The translations under genes were made by a program, and so were the position numbers. This document shows, piece by piece, positions 55,295 to 64,000 of a stretch of DNA of 64,000 nucleotides (its first letter is position 1; every line of letters begins with the position of its first letter). Below the pieces are notes generated by a model. It ran no database searches and was not told where the DNA came from. It worked only from the letters and a program-made list of their open reading frames with translations. The stretch is from Zygaena filipendulae (taxonomy: Eukaryota; Arthropoda; Insecta; Lepidoptera; Zygaenidae), in contig OU015655.1 in the NCBI GenBank assembly GCA_907165275.2, positions 13,714,501-13,778,500 on the forward strand, in the 5' to 3' direction.

Positions 55295-55752
55295 GAATGT
55301 GAAAATGTGGATGTTCGGATGTTTGTTACTCAATCACGCAAAAACGGTCGAACGGATTTGGATGAAATAATAATAATAATAATAATAAAATTGTTTATTG
55401 CCATCAAAAAGGTGTACAAAAAAAAAAATTAAACTTAGCCAATTAAATCGATCCAAATAAATCAACAAAAAATTGGCAGTTGGCAATAGGAGTGCATTCA
55501 GCGTATGCTGGATGAACATCTTTAACCCAGATGTTCACCCAGCGCTGGTTTTCAATGCACCCCTTGCTCGGACTCAGAATTTTTACTGAGAAAAAAAAAT
55601 AAAAGTTATAGCGGGTTGTCCTATATACATACAATTGTGCAACAAAGATACACTACAAATAAACAAAAACAGCACCAAAATAATTTGGCATGCACGTTGT
55701 CAGGGGTATAGAGAAGGAGATTGCCGCGGGGGAAACCGCGGGGCACAGCTAG
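55295..55752 (+). mobile_element. Type A Helitron interrupted by a retroposon
   Basis: AATGTGAAAATGTGGATG to CGGATTTGGATGAAA before the insertion; TTTGGCATGCACGTTGTC to CACAGCTAG after it. The TTTTTATCCCGG part is deleted. Confidence 0.83.
55368..55683 (-). mobile_element. Truncated non-LTR retrotransposon in a Helitron
   Basis: On the minus strand the end reads TTGTACACCTTTTTGATGG, CAATAAACAATTTTA and a (TTA)n tail. The upstream part (TGGGTGAACATCTGGG) shows no reverse transcriptase frame. The host Helitron gives both boundaries; a clean target duplication is not evident. Confidence 0.72.
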
Positions 55753-55990
55753 TAAATTTATATTAAACAAAGAGCAAAACTTCATTTAACAACGTATCGC
55801 TCCGTCGAGGCGTGATTGATTGACGAATAATACAACAGGCACCGGAGTTTGTGGGAATTTCCATGGGAATTTATTTTAAGAATCACCCGTGAAATCCCTC
55901 AGCGGAGTGTTGCTATTCCACCCTGTTCGGTATAAAATGAATGACGAGTGAGAGAGATAGGGAGAGTGATCTTTTGTTACCTATATCTTA

Positions 55991-56299
55991 TCTATACTTA
56001 CTTATAATAAAACTGTAGAGAAGTCAATTCTGTACATTGAATACATATTCAAAATTAATAATGGAGCATGAATGGTGATCGATACTGATGCCAAAAATGA
56101 AATCAGTAAATTTTTTGTCTGTCTGTCTGTCTATATGTGCACGCATGGGTCTCGCTGAATAAAGTTTATCTTATCTTATCTTAAAAACTAAAAAAGGGTT
56201 TTTAACCAAACTTGGTACGATTGTAGTCCATACTCCGGGGCAGGTCATAGGCTATATAACATATCGCTAAGACACATAGGAGATGAGCAGTGACGATAA
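55991..56299 (+). mobile_element. Type E-like Helitron, 5' part
   Basis: TCTATACTTACTTATAATAA and TCTGTACATTGAATACATA with a (TGTC)n run are type E-like. A TTATCTTATCTTATCT run at 56165 and diverged sequence follow. No 3' hairpin until the next element's. Confidence 0.6.
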
Positions 56300-56508
56300 A
56301 TTTGAAGCAAGTCGGATGAAAATGCGCTTACGAGCTCTCATCCTCGCATTACGTTTACTCAATCACACAAAAACGGCTGAACGGATTTGGATGAAATTTG
56401 GCATGCATGTTGTCAGCGGTACAGAGAAGGACATAGGGTACTTTTTATCCCAGAATTCCCGCGGGAACTCCGAAATTACCGCGGGTGAAACCGCGGAGCA
56501 CAGCTAGT
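56300..56508 (+). mobile_element. Type A Helitron with variant head
   Basis: AAGCAAGTCGGATGAAAATG, GAGCTCTCATCCTCGC and GTTTACTCAATCACAC match the variant head at 42836-42905. It ends GCGGGTGAAACCGCGGAGCA and CAGCTAG before T. Confidence 0.8.
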
Positions 56509-56537
56509 TAAGAATAAAGGTGCAGGTATACCTATTA

Positions 56538-56896
56538 CAGCCGCACTCACAGTGGTTTAATGTTTACTCAATTTTAAGTAAAGATTTTTAAAACATACGT
56601 TAATTGCCGCAATTAGAGATGTTCATTGTATTAATATCTAATAATTTGCATTCAACTTAATTTAACTTATTAGTTAACTTAATTAGTTAAATGCCAATTA
56701 ACATTAATTTAATGAACGTCTCGGAGTGCCGCAGTTTTATTTTAAAACTTTTAAAATCTTTACTTAAAATTAAGTATGTGAATTAGTCAAATGCCAATTA
56801 ACGTTAATTTAATAATTGTTTCTAAATTCGGCAATTTTGTTTTAAAAATCTTCACTTAAAATTAAGTAATCATTAAAACGACATTGAGTGCGGCCG
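56538..56896. mobile_element. FB237 relative with duplicated arm
   Basis: CAGCCGCACTCACAG to TGAGTGCGGCCG. The right-arm segment (AAATGCCAATTAAC-GTTAATTTAAT through AAAATTAAGTA) is present twice, so the palindrome is lopsided. TTA precedes and TTT follows. Confidence 0.7.
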
Positions 56897-56984
56897 TTTG
56901 AGTTAATCTCAACTAACAACCTATCAGTGGTGTAAATTGAATCTGTCGAATTTGACTCGTTTAAAATATGTAGTATCTACTTAA

Positions 56985-57257
56985 TATGTAATAATAATAT
57001 TAATAATAAAAATAATAATAATCCACTTCACAGCACACAGATCTACTTGATCCCACAGTAAGCTATTATTAGCTTGTATCGTGGAAACCAAGCAAACGTG
57101 GACAACGTGGTATACCTATACTACATAGAATTACATATATATATATATATATTATGGAACCCTGTGTTCATCACACAAAGTGCACCCCCACCGGGAATTG
57201 AACCCGGAACCTCTTGATTGGCAGGCATGGTGACCTACTGCGCCAATCGGGTCGTTA
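56985..57257 (-). mobile_element. tRNA-derived SINE
   Basis: On the minus strand an A box TTGGCGCAGTAGG and a B box GGGTTCAATTCCC form a tRNA-like head. It is followed by TTTGTGTGATGAACACAGGG, a block shared by lepidopteran SINEs, a (TA)n run, and an (ATT)n tail at 56985-57022. Confidence 0.8.
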
Positions 57258-58014
57258 ATTTAATTAATTTAATTTAATTCTTTTAAATCCAACGCCAAAC
57301 TAGACAACGTCATGTTTTGAATGTACCTAACTATACTCTAAATAAATACTTCATGAACCGACATGAAAATATTGTAGTTTAACACTTCCAACTTTAGTCT
57401 TCACTATTCACTTAAGTGCTGCAATTTGACTCAACGACTGTAAAGTTTTAAGCTTTGAAGTGCACCAAGGATTTGAGTCGTACGAAGCCACAGGTACTAG
57501 TGGTGAAACATTTTTAGTATTCGCACCGACCTTAAAAAATATTTAGAGATTATTAGAGACGCCTCAGCTCGGGATATTATGAAACGCCTTAACCATGAGT
57601 TTTTACGAGTAATTTTACCGAACTATGTGCATACCAACTTATATTCATAATTGAGATTTTACTCGCGTTAGTTTTGGAATTTCCGTGGAAATTAAAGGAT
57701 GAAAAGGTTTTTTTATAACTGGTTTTTAGTGTTGGAGTTTATCCATTAAAAACAAAACAAACAAAAAAATCTAATATTTCTTTCTAAAATGTGTCAAATT
57801 AGACTAGATAGTATCAAAATTAAAACCCCAATATGTATCAGGAAATCCAAACAAATCCATCTATAAGATTCAATATAAGTAATATTATGTTATAGGATAA
57901 TATGCTTTTTTATGTAACGTTATACGTCGGATTTTCCCACCTGTGGCATGTGAATACATGCCACAGGTCGGAAAATCTCATGGGGAAAACTCATGGTGTA
58001 GCCGCGATCTCCGA
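57258..58014. other. Unassigned; contains a strong hairpin
   Basis: No gene is visible. The inverted repeat at 57930-57977 is described separately. The remainder is A+T-rich and looks single-copy. Confidence 0.4.
57930..57977. repeat. Hairpin GATTTTCC / CCTGTGGCATG
   Basis: GATTTTCC-CA-CCTGTGGCATG pairs with CATGCCACAGG-TC-GGAAAATC around a six-base loop: 19 pairs and one 2-nt internal mismatch. Confidence 0.7.
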
Positions 58015-58240
58015 CCGCGTCGCACCGTTACCCTGGGTTCGGTAGCGAGCGCCCCCTCACCACCTCCCCTGCCCTCCCCGGCGCTCCTCCCCGCTACGAC
58101 CTCGGTCAAAATTTAGGGGTCGCATCAACCCCACGAATACACTGCGGGGCGCGCCCTCGTGCTTAAGGCGACGTTTTGCTCTTATTAGCAAAATTGCAAA
58201 CATCGCCAACGACAGCCCCATCTCTTTATTAGCACGTTAT
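58015..58240. other. CpG-rich patch
   Basis: GC-rich with many CpG (GACCGCGTCGCACCG, CGGCGCTCCTCCCCGC, TGCGGGGCGCGCCC), unlike the surrounding DNA. It has no long ORF. It could be a promoter-like region, an LTR piece or an unrecognised repeat. Confidence 0.35.
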
Positions 58241-58521
58241 AGATTACTTGTGGTTTGGAATAGGCGAGTGAAGCTGCACGTGATAGCTATAGCTTAAATA
58301 AAATTGGCGTAAGGAATTTTCAACCCTTAAAAGGTGTTTAGTTATGAAACCTCAATTATAAACTGTGGTGTCGAGTTTTTTTTTTTCAGATACTAAGAGT
58401 GTGTTAGTCTGGAATATCAATATGTAACAAAGGTGTTTTATAAATAAAAAATTATGTAAAAAAACAGCGGCATTATGGTAACAAGTTAAGTACATCTTGA
58501 ATTGAATAAATCCGTCCGTAT

Positions 58522-59158
58522 CTCAGATCACAGCAAACAAGGGAGATTTGCCACAAGGCGCAAAATTGTATCGGAACCGGGTGTCGCCGCTACTCCCACA
58601 ACTACAGGCATCAAAACAATGCTACACTGCACAAGTGCACACACGCATTTAACGCAGCCTTGCTATTGACGCGCAGACAACAGAACTACGCGTACTTTAT
58701 TTTCTCACACCTCTATTTCACGGCAGGCAACAGCGGCCGTACGTACTACACGAACGTCATCGTATTGTGAGTATCGCTACATTCAAATCCATTGCGCCGA
58801 TGGACAAAGCAACTTTTACTAAGCACGCAATCAATATCGTTCAACACGATGTAATTTACTAGACACCTTGTTACGTTTTCACATTAACAAAATTAATATT
58901 TTTCGGCTTTTAAAGAGGAAAAACATAATTATTGTAATACTTACACGTGAAATGAGATGTTATCTTTCACCTAGTTCACTTTGCTACTTGTATTTTTGCA
59001 CACAACCACAGAACAACTCTGCATTTTCTCAAAAATCGAGAGTATGACAGCTGAGCTTTTGAATTTTGAATTTTTGAATTTCAAGCCAAATTTTGGCCAG
59101 ATGCGTTCGCAGGGGCCGAGTAGTCTTATCAAATCTCCCTTGTTTGCTGTGATCTGAG
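58522..59158. mobile_element. DNA transposon remnant with 8-bp TSD
   Basis: CTCAGATCACAGCAAACAAG and the next nine bases are an exact 29-bp inverted repeat with the right end. GTCCGTAT duplicates flank it (58514-58521 and 59159-59166). The interior (637 bp in all) has no transposase. The ends share CTCAGA and the 8-bp duplication with the P-like element at 18956. It interrupts DNA just before a Helitron head. Confidence 0.85.
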
Positions 59159-59166
59159 GTCCGTAT

Positions 59167-59420
59167 CTACTAATATTATAAATTCAAAAATACTTAAAGC
59201 TGTCTGTCCGTCTTTTTGTCTTTATGTCACCTTTTATCTCCTTAAATACTCAACCGATTATCATGAAATGCATACACGTTCTCAGGGGTACTGAAAAGGA
59301 TGTAGGATACCTTACATTCTGGATTTTCCGCGGGAACCTCGAAAATAACGCGGTTTTACCCGTGCGTTACAGATACCTAGTGAAAAATATACCTGGTGAA
59401 GCCGGTGAATGGGTGAGACC
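59167..59420 (+). mobile_element. Type A Helitron, 3' tip diverged
   Basis: TCTACTAATATTATAAATTC (spanning the 8-bp duplication edge), CATACACGTTCTCAGGGG and TTTTCCGCGGGAACCTCG, ending near ACGCGGTTTTACCCG. The terminal hairpin is destroyed. Confidence 0.7.
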
Positions 59421-59565
59421 GCAGGAAACAGCAGTATCCAAGATTTTGTGACGATCGATTGAGTAGTAAAGAAAGCGTTAAAAAAAGAACTTACAAACTT
59501 AACTACAAAATTACGATAAGTTTTTGCCATACTGTCTGGCTGTCAGAAGTTTTGATTTATGTTTA

Positions 59566-59949
59566 CAGGGTGTCCCGTAAATCGACGTCAAGCCAGAACC
59601 GGGTGATAGGCTCAGTCATAACTTAATAGAAAAACGTAAAAAAATTATCTTCAAAATTTATAAAAATTATACAAATTTACACCCTGCGACGGTTCTTTAA
59701 CTCCTGTAACTTTTTTTTTTCAATTTTCTTCTTATTATGTAACCCTGAATAGTGTTTCTGGAAACTACTGCTTAAAATTTAAGTTTTTGCCAATGAAGTT
59801 TTCAGAAATTATTGCTTTCGTCAGTTTTTAATGACTGTCCTTTCTTTTTAAATAGGCATAGCAAAGATTTTTATATTTTTGTGTTAACAGCTGTTATGAC
59901 TTAGCACATCACCTGGTTCTGGCTTGACGTCGCTTTACGGGACACCCTG
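59566..59949. mobile_element. Mariner/Tc1-like MITE, TA target duplication
   Basis: Inverted repeats of about 55 bp begin CAGGGTGTCCCGTAAATCG and include GACGTCAAGCCAGAACC. TA lies on each side. No transposase frame remains in 384 bp. CAGGGTGTCCC ends and TA duplication are known for Tc1/mariner-type elements. Confidence 0.82.
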
Positions 59950-60002
59950 TAGGTATACCCTTTGAGTTCTCCTCTCTCAGAGTTCATGTGCGTTCGCACT
60001 TA

Positions 60003-60240
60003 CCGCCGCACTCAGAGTCGTCTTTAATGATTACTTAGTTAAGTATAGATTTTTAAAACAAAACTGCCGCAATCAGATAAGTTTAATAAATTAATGTTAA
60101 TTGGCATTTAACTAATTAAGTTACATCTCATTAAATGCCAATTAACATTAATTTACTGAACGTCTCTGATTGCGGCAGTTTTGTTTTAAAAAATCTATAC
60201 TTAACTAAGTAATCATTAAAGTCGACTCTGAGTGCGGCCG
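60003..60240 (-). mobile_element. FB237 foldback copy 4, TSD TTA
   Basis: CCGCCGCACTCAGAG to CTCTGAGTGCGGCCG with TTA on both sides (60000-60002 and 60241-60243). Same orientation as the copy at 35351, by its arm variants. Confidence 0.9.
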
Positions 60241-60457
60241 TTAGACATTGATGGTAATAACGTATTATATTATCTGTGGTAATAACCATATTCCCCATAT
60301 TCCCGAGACGGTACCACGTAAATTATTCAATTAAGATCCTGATCTGCACCGATCGATCCACTTCGAACATAATGAACTCCAAATTGGTTATTCAACGTAA
60401 TTTTTTTTACAATGAATACCTAGTATATAATATCTACATACAACGTCACAAATAACA

Positions 60458-60641
60458 TTGACCAAATAACATTCCTTGCTCATAACGCGCGCCCCAAAAA
60501 TCCCAAACACTTTAATAGATGCCAAAATATTTGAAACTAATATTATGTATGCCACAAGACACTTTGTAAATGTATTTTTTTGAAGTGAAACTTAGCGTTA
60601 TCTAAACGCAGCGTGTTATGGTCATAGTGAATAAGCGCCAA
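60458..60641 (+). mobile_element. CTGGGCCC-MITE, copy 3 (left end lost)
   Basis: ACATTCCTTGCTCATAACGCGCG and GCCAAAATATTTGAAAC match 45464. The right end is CATAGTGAATAAGCGCCAAGG. Confidence 0.75.
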
Positions 60642-60845
60642 GGTCAAATCTAAAGAATAATAAATAACAGAAAAAAATCAAATTACATGTCAACAGCACT
60701 GGTGAATAAAATTTTCCTATACGGGTCGTATTTCCGAGCAAGATCCCAAATGTACGAAAGCCCGTCCCTTGTCGCCCCCCGCGCAACGATGCCCACGATG
60801 CCTGCTGCGTTGCCGCGTTGTATCGCAATGGGCATGTTGACTAAT

Positions 60846-62578
60846 CTGGGGGCACGGCAGTGCCCCCGCCAAGTCGAGCAACAAAAGCGGCACGGCCGTA
60901 CTATCCTTTTCTCGAAGCAATTCAGGCCACTTTCGACCCCCTATAACTTCGTTGTGGATAAAACTAGAAGCCTGAATTTTTAGTAAACAAGCAGGTATTG
61001 TATAAAGACGGTATAATTTAAATTTCATTCGATTTGAACCAGTAGTTTAAGAATTATAACTAGTCAAAGTTTCTTAATTTTGTAGGTCACTCACTCACTC
61101 ACTGACCGATCATCAAAACTCTAAGGCACTTCTAGCAGACATAGAAGTTTGAAATTTAGAATACAATTAGTGTTTATTGTATAAATCAAGGAAAAATTGA
61201 AATATTTTGCAATTTCGGTACAGTTTTCTAGATACACCAACTGCATAAATAACTTTGTAATCCCATATAAATGTATGGAATTACAAAGTTATATATGCAG
61301 TTATATGTACCAACTGCACAAATAACTTTGTAATCCCATATAAATATATGAGACTAGCTGTTCCCTGCGGTTTCACCCGCGATAATTTCGGAGATCCCGC
61401 GGGAATTCAGAAATGCAAAGTAGTTAGTACCCTATATCCCTAGGTTTTCTTTACCCCTGACAACGTGCATGCAAAATGTCATGAGATTTCACCAGCGTTA
61501 ATTTCGGAGATCCTTCGGGAATTCCGAGATAAAATTACCCTAATCTGAATGCTCCAACGATTTTCATGAAATTTTGTATACAGGGGATTTCGGGGGCCAT
61601 AAATCGATCTAGCTAGGATTCATTTCTGGAATTCCCGCGCGAACTCTGATATCAACGCGGGTGAATTAATTATTGCATACTACACGTTGTCAAGGGTACA
61701 GGAAAGGTCATAGGGTAGTAAGTACTTTTATCTCAGAATACCCGCGGGATCTCCGAAATTAACGTGGGTTAAACCGCGGGGAACAGCTATTTAAGCCGAG
61801 CGAAGCTCGGTTGCCCAGATATTAATAAATAATAATAATAAGTGTAGCTAGTTACCTACCTAGATATAAAGTGTAGATACATAGTTACCTAGACATAATT
61901 ATGTTCAAAGGTACAATGGTCAACGGAATGAAAAAGCAAGAAAAAATCTTTCAAGTTATTAAAATAGACTAAATTGCTCAAAGGAGGAAGACCATTTACA
62001 AAAAGAAATGAGATCCCATCAAAAACAAACTTGTAAAAAATCCAAGTCTCGCAACTCAGTTCTTCTACATTAAAAAGTTGTGAGATCAATGTAATACCAA
62101 GTCGGTTAATTTATTCAGTGCCTACTTAAGGGTCCTTCTGTCTAAAGTTATCATGTTATAAGCTAATCTAATAACATTTTATAGTGACCATATCAAATTT
62201 AAAAATCTTTTATGTTTTAAATAGATTGATTGGCTTGGCGATCACATGAAAACACAATGTATCTCACAAGTAATACATATTATAATTAAATTAGATTGTT
62301 TAGAACCATAATTATGTATTACATGTGAGATATATTGTGTTTTCACGTGATCGCCAAGCCAATCAATCTATCTAAAACATAAAAGATTTTTAAATTTGAT
62401 ATGGTCACTATAAAATGTTATTAGATTAGCTTATAACATGATAACTTTAGACAGAAGGACCCTTAAGTAGGCACTGAATAAATTAACCGACTTGGTATTA
62501 CATTGATCTCACAACTTTTTAATGTAGAAGAACTGAGTTGCGAGACTTGGATTTTTTACAAGTTTGTTTTTGATGGGA
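60846..62578. mobile_element. Helentron-like composite element, copy 2
   Basis: Same edges as copy 1 (CTGGGGGCACGG ... TTTTTGATGGGA), inserted between T and T of a CRE-MITE with no target duplication. It keeps the hairpin CCGAGCGAAGCTCGG (61797-61811) that copy 1 has lost, has a shorter (TCAC)n tract and lacks about 35 bp near 61941. Its sequence explains the 103-, 98- and 66-codon ORFs reported over it. Confidence 0.83.
62014..62578. repeat. 565-bp palindrome of copy 2
   Basis: Mirror-image arms as in copy 1. Several bases differ from copy 1 identically in both arms. Confidence 0.92.
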
Positions 62579-62883
62579 TTTTTATTTTTTAGTCCGTCTT
62601 TAGATTATTAAAAAATATTGAACACGTATTTTTTCTTTTTTTACGTAATCAAAAAATAACGGCGATATATTGAGTTGAAATTTCGCGTGACGTCACTATT
62701 CTGACAGTTTGTATGGCGGTTTAGCGGTTAGTGACGTCACGACCTCCTCATCCTAAACTTTGATGCGCTTTATCTCTGTATATTTTAATTTATTTAAAAA
62801 AGCAAAAAATACGTGTCTATTGTTTTTTTATTTTCTACGGACTAATTAGAATTTTGATTTTCAATAGTAGTCAACATCCCTAT

Positions 62884-63068
62884 GGGCTACCTCTGCCCAA
62901 GGAACGATCCGAACGTAATTATCAAAAGTAAAATATGATCTACTATCCATCCACATCACTAACCCCATCAGGAATAGAAATTTACAAGTAAGTAAAAATT
63001 CCTATTCTTTCATTCTAACAGCTAATTACTTGCTGCTTAGGTACTTCCAATTTATTTCTAAACTAACC
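62884..63068. other. Unassigned spacer
   Basis: No feature is recognised apart from a short inverted pair GAATAGAAATTTAC / TAAAAATTCCTATTC near 62971-63006. Confidence 0.4.
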
Positions 63069-63195
63069 CGCGTTCCATCCACGTTAATTTCGGAGTTCCC
63101 GGAGGGGTTCCGACATAAAAAGTCCCCTAAATCCTTTTTGTACTCCTGAAAACAAATAAACAAACAGACTCACATTCGTATTTATAATATTAAAT
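63069..63195 (-). mobile_element. Type A Helitron, shortened
   Basis: GCGTTCCATCCACGTTAATTTC, GGAGTTCCCGGAGGGGTTCC and CGTATTTATAATATTAAATACC. The 3' tip and middle are worn. Confidence 0.68.
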
Positions 63196-63277
63196 ACCAC
63201 TTGATACCTTTACAAGTTGGAGTCTCTCGGGATCTCTTAAAAGTATCTTTATCAGCGAAGTAGAATTTAAAGATATG

Positions 63278-63575
63278 AAAATCAAAATTCTAATTAGTCC
63301 AACAGTTGGAAAATAAAAAAATAATAGACACGTATTTTTTGCTTTTTCAAATAATTGAAGATAAGATACATAAAACGCATTAAAGTATAGGATGGGGGAA
63401 TCGTGACGTAATTATTCAGTATAAGCCCCGTACAAACTGTACCGGGTTGTGACGTCACGCGAAATTTCAACTCAATGTATCGCCGTTATTTTTGATTACG
63501 TAAAAAAAGAAAAAAATACGTTTCCAATATTTTTTACTAATCTACAGAACGGACTGAAAAAAATTTAGTCCGTTC
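63278..63575 (-). mobile_element. CRE-MITE, ends worn
   Basis: AAATCAAAATTCTAATTAGTCC to ACGGACTGAAAAAAATTTAG. One site is GTGACGTCAC, the other GTGACGTAAT. TTAGTCCGTTCTTAATT follows as a short mirror. Confidence 0.8.
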
Positions 63576-64000
63576 TTAATTTCTAGGAATTAATCTCTGA
63601 ATTCCAAACTTACAAACATACTTCATCTTTACACAAAATATTAGTGTTGATAAAGGCTTAGTGTGGAATCAAGCAGATCTGTGTGTTGTGAAGTGAGGTT
63701 ATCATAATTGAAGGGATTCAATTATAATTTGAAACTCGGTCTATTGATACCTATTGTTTCATTAACATAATGAAGTTTAAATTAGAATTTTCTCTTTGAC
63801 TAAAAATTTTCCACGGGCTAAGATAACAAATTTCTATTTATTGTTCTTGAATGATCAATTTCTTTAGTAACATTTGAGACAAATAGCTGATGATCACAGA
63901 TGGAAACTATGACAACAATAACGTCTGGATAGTAACTAAAAAAGTGCCTTTATTTTAGTAACATACATGTAAGTAGCGTTTTAAGGGATCGTAAAAGCGT
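63576..64000. other. Unassigned right edge
   Basis: No gene or recognisable repeat. Confidence 0.4.

Larger units (their letters stand above)
60828..62883 (+). mobile_element. CRE-MITE split by the Helentron-like element
   Basis: Left 60828-60845 (ATGGGCATGTTGACTAAT), right 62579-62883 (TTTTTATTTTTTAGTCCG to AGTCAACATCCCTAT). Joining the sides restores the family sequence with the correct run of six T's. Both CREs are intact on the right. Confidence 0.9.

Noticed and set aside
60717..61028. 103-codon minus-strand ORF, with a 63-codon twin at 46948-47139
   Set aside because: The shared peptide comes from the left end of the Helentron-like element and extends across its edge only in copy 2. 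The hairpin makes up part of the frame.
46957..62578. Segmental duplication explaining the two 1.75-kb copies
   Set aside because: Similarity stops at the same bases on both sides, and copy 2 is cleanly inserted in a CRE-MITE with a restorable target, so transposition fits better.

Overview
This window looks like nuclear DNA of a moth or butterfly (Lepidoptera). The base is A+T-rich, and it is packed with short GC-rich repeats that end in a CCGCGG-GTGAAA-CCGCGG hairpin followed about ten bases later by CTAGT. That signature is typical of the Lep1-type, non-autonomous Helitron-like elements of Lepidoptera. A tRNA-headed SINE with an (ATT)n tail and the 3' ends of non-LTR retrotransposons with lepidopteran character point the same way. 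I found no convincing protein-coding gene, no functional tRNA, no rRNA and no prokaryotic feature. Open reading frames are short (122 codons at most), carry no recognisable domain and mostly lie inside repeats. The one coding relic I recognise is the first part of a THAP zinc finger inside a P-like DNA transposon (19145-19240).

The content is layer upon layer of mobile elements. (1) Helitron-like elements occur in about 50 places, in at least six 5' versions (called A-F here) that share one 3' end. Two complete copies (26532-26710 and 50828-51014) sit exactly between A and T, as Helitrons do. (2) A roughly 330-bp MITE ('CRE-MITE'), with GGGCATGTTGAC / GTCAACATCCC ends and two GTGACGTCAC palindromes, has at least 14 copies. 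(3) A roughly 237-bp near-perfect foldback with CCGCCGCACTC ends ('FB237') makes 3-bp target duplications. (4) Smaller families are a GGACGCAG-ended MITE (4 copies), a TATACAACGTG-ended MITE (3 copies), a CTGGGCCCTTATTCAC MITE (3 copies), a second foldback family (2 copies), a GGGGCTAAGATGCGC foldback (2 loci), a TA-flanked mariner-like MITE and a GC-rich TTA-flanked MITE. (5) Two elements with CTCAGA termini carry perfect 8-bp target duplications, and the longer contains the THAP relic. (6) Two near-identical copies, about 1.75 kb, of a Helentron-like element lie at 46957-48741 and 60846-62578. Each starts with a strong hairpin, contains a (TCAC)n microsatellite and ends in a 565-bp palindrome.

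Layout: 1-9.8 kb is foldbacks, MITEs and scattered Helitron ends. 9.8-18.6 kb adds the TATACAACGTG MITEs and internally duplicated D-type Helitrons. 18.8-20.9 kb is a nest in which the P-like element split a CRE-MITE and was itself invaded. 21-34 kb is mostly Helitron and CRE-MITE copies separated by sparse, apparently single-copy DNA. 34.8-35.9 kb is a three-level nest. 37-46 kb holds Helitron clusters, an inverted pair of a 0.6-kb element and a palindrome with a template-switch signature. 47-62.6 kb is bracketed by the two Helentron-like copies.

Nested insertions give empty-site evidence for several element boundaries, read directly from the sequence. The sequence does not show whether the window is intergenic or one large intron.
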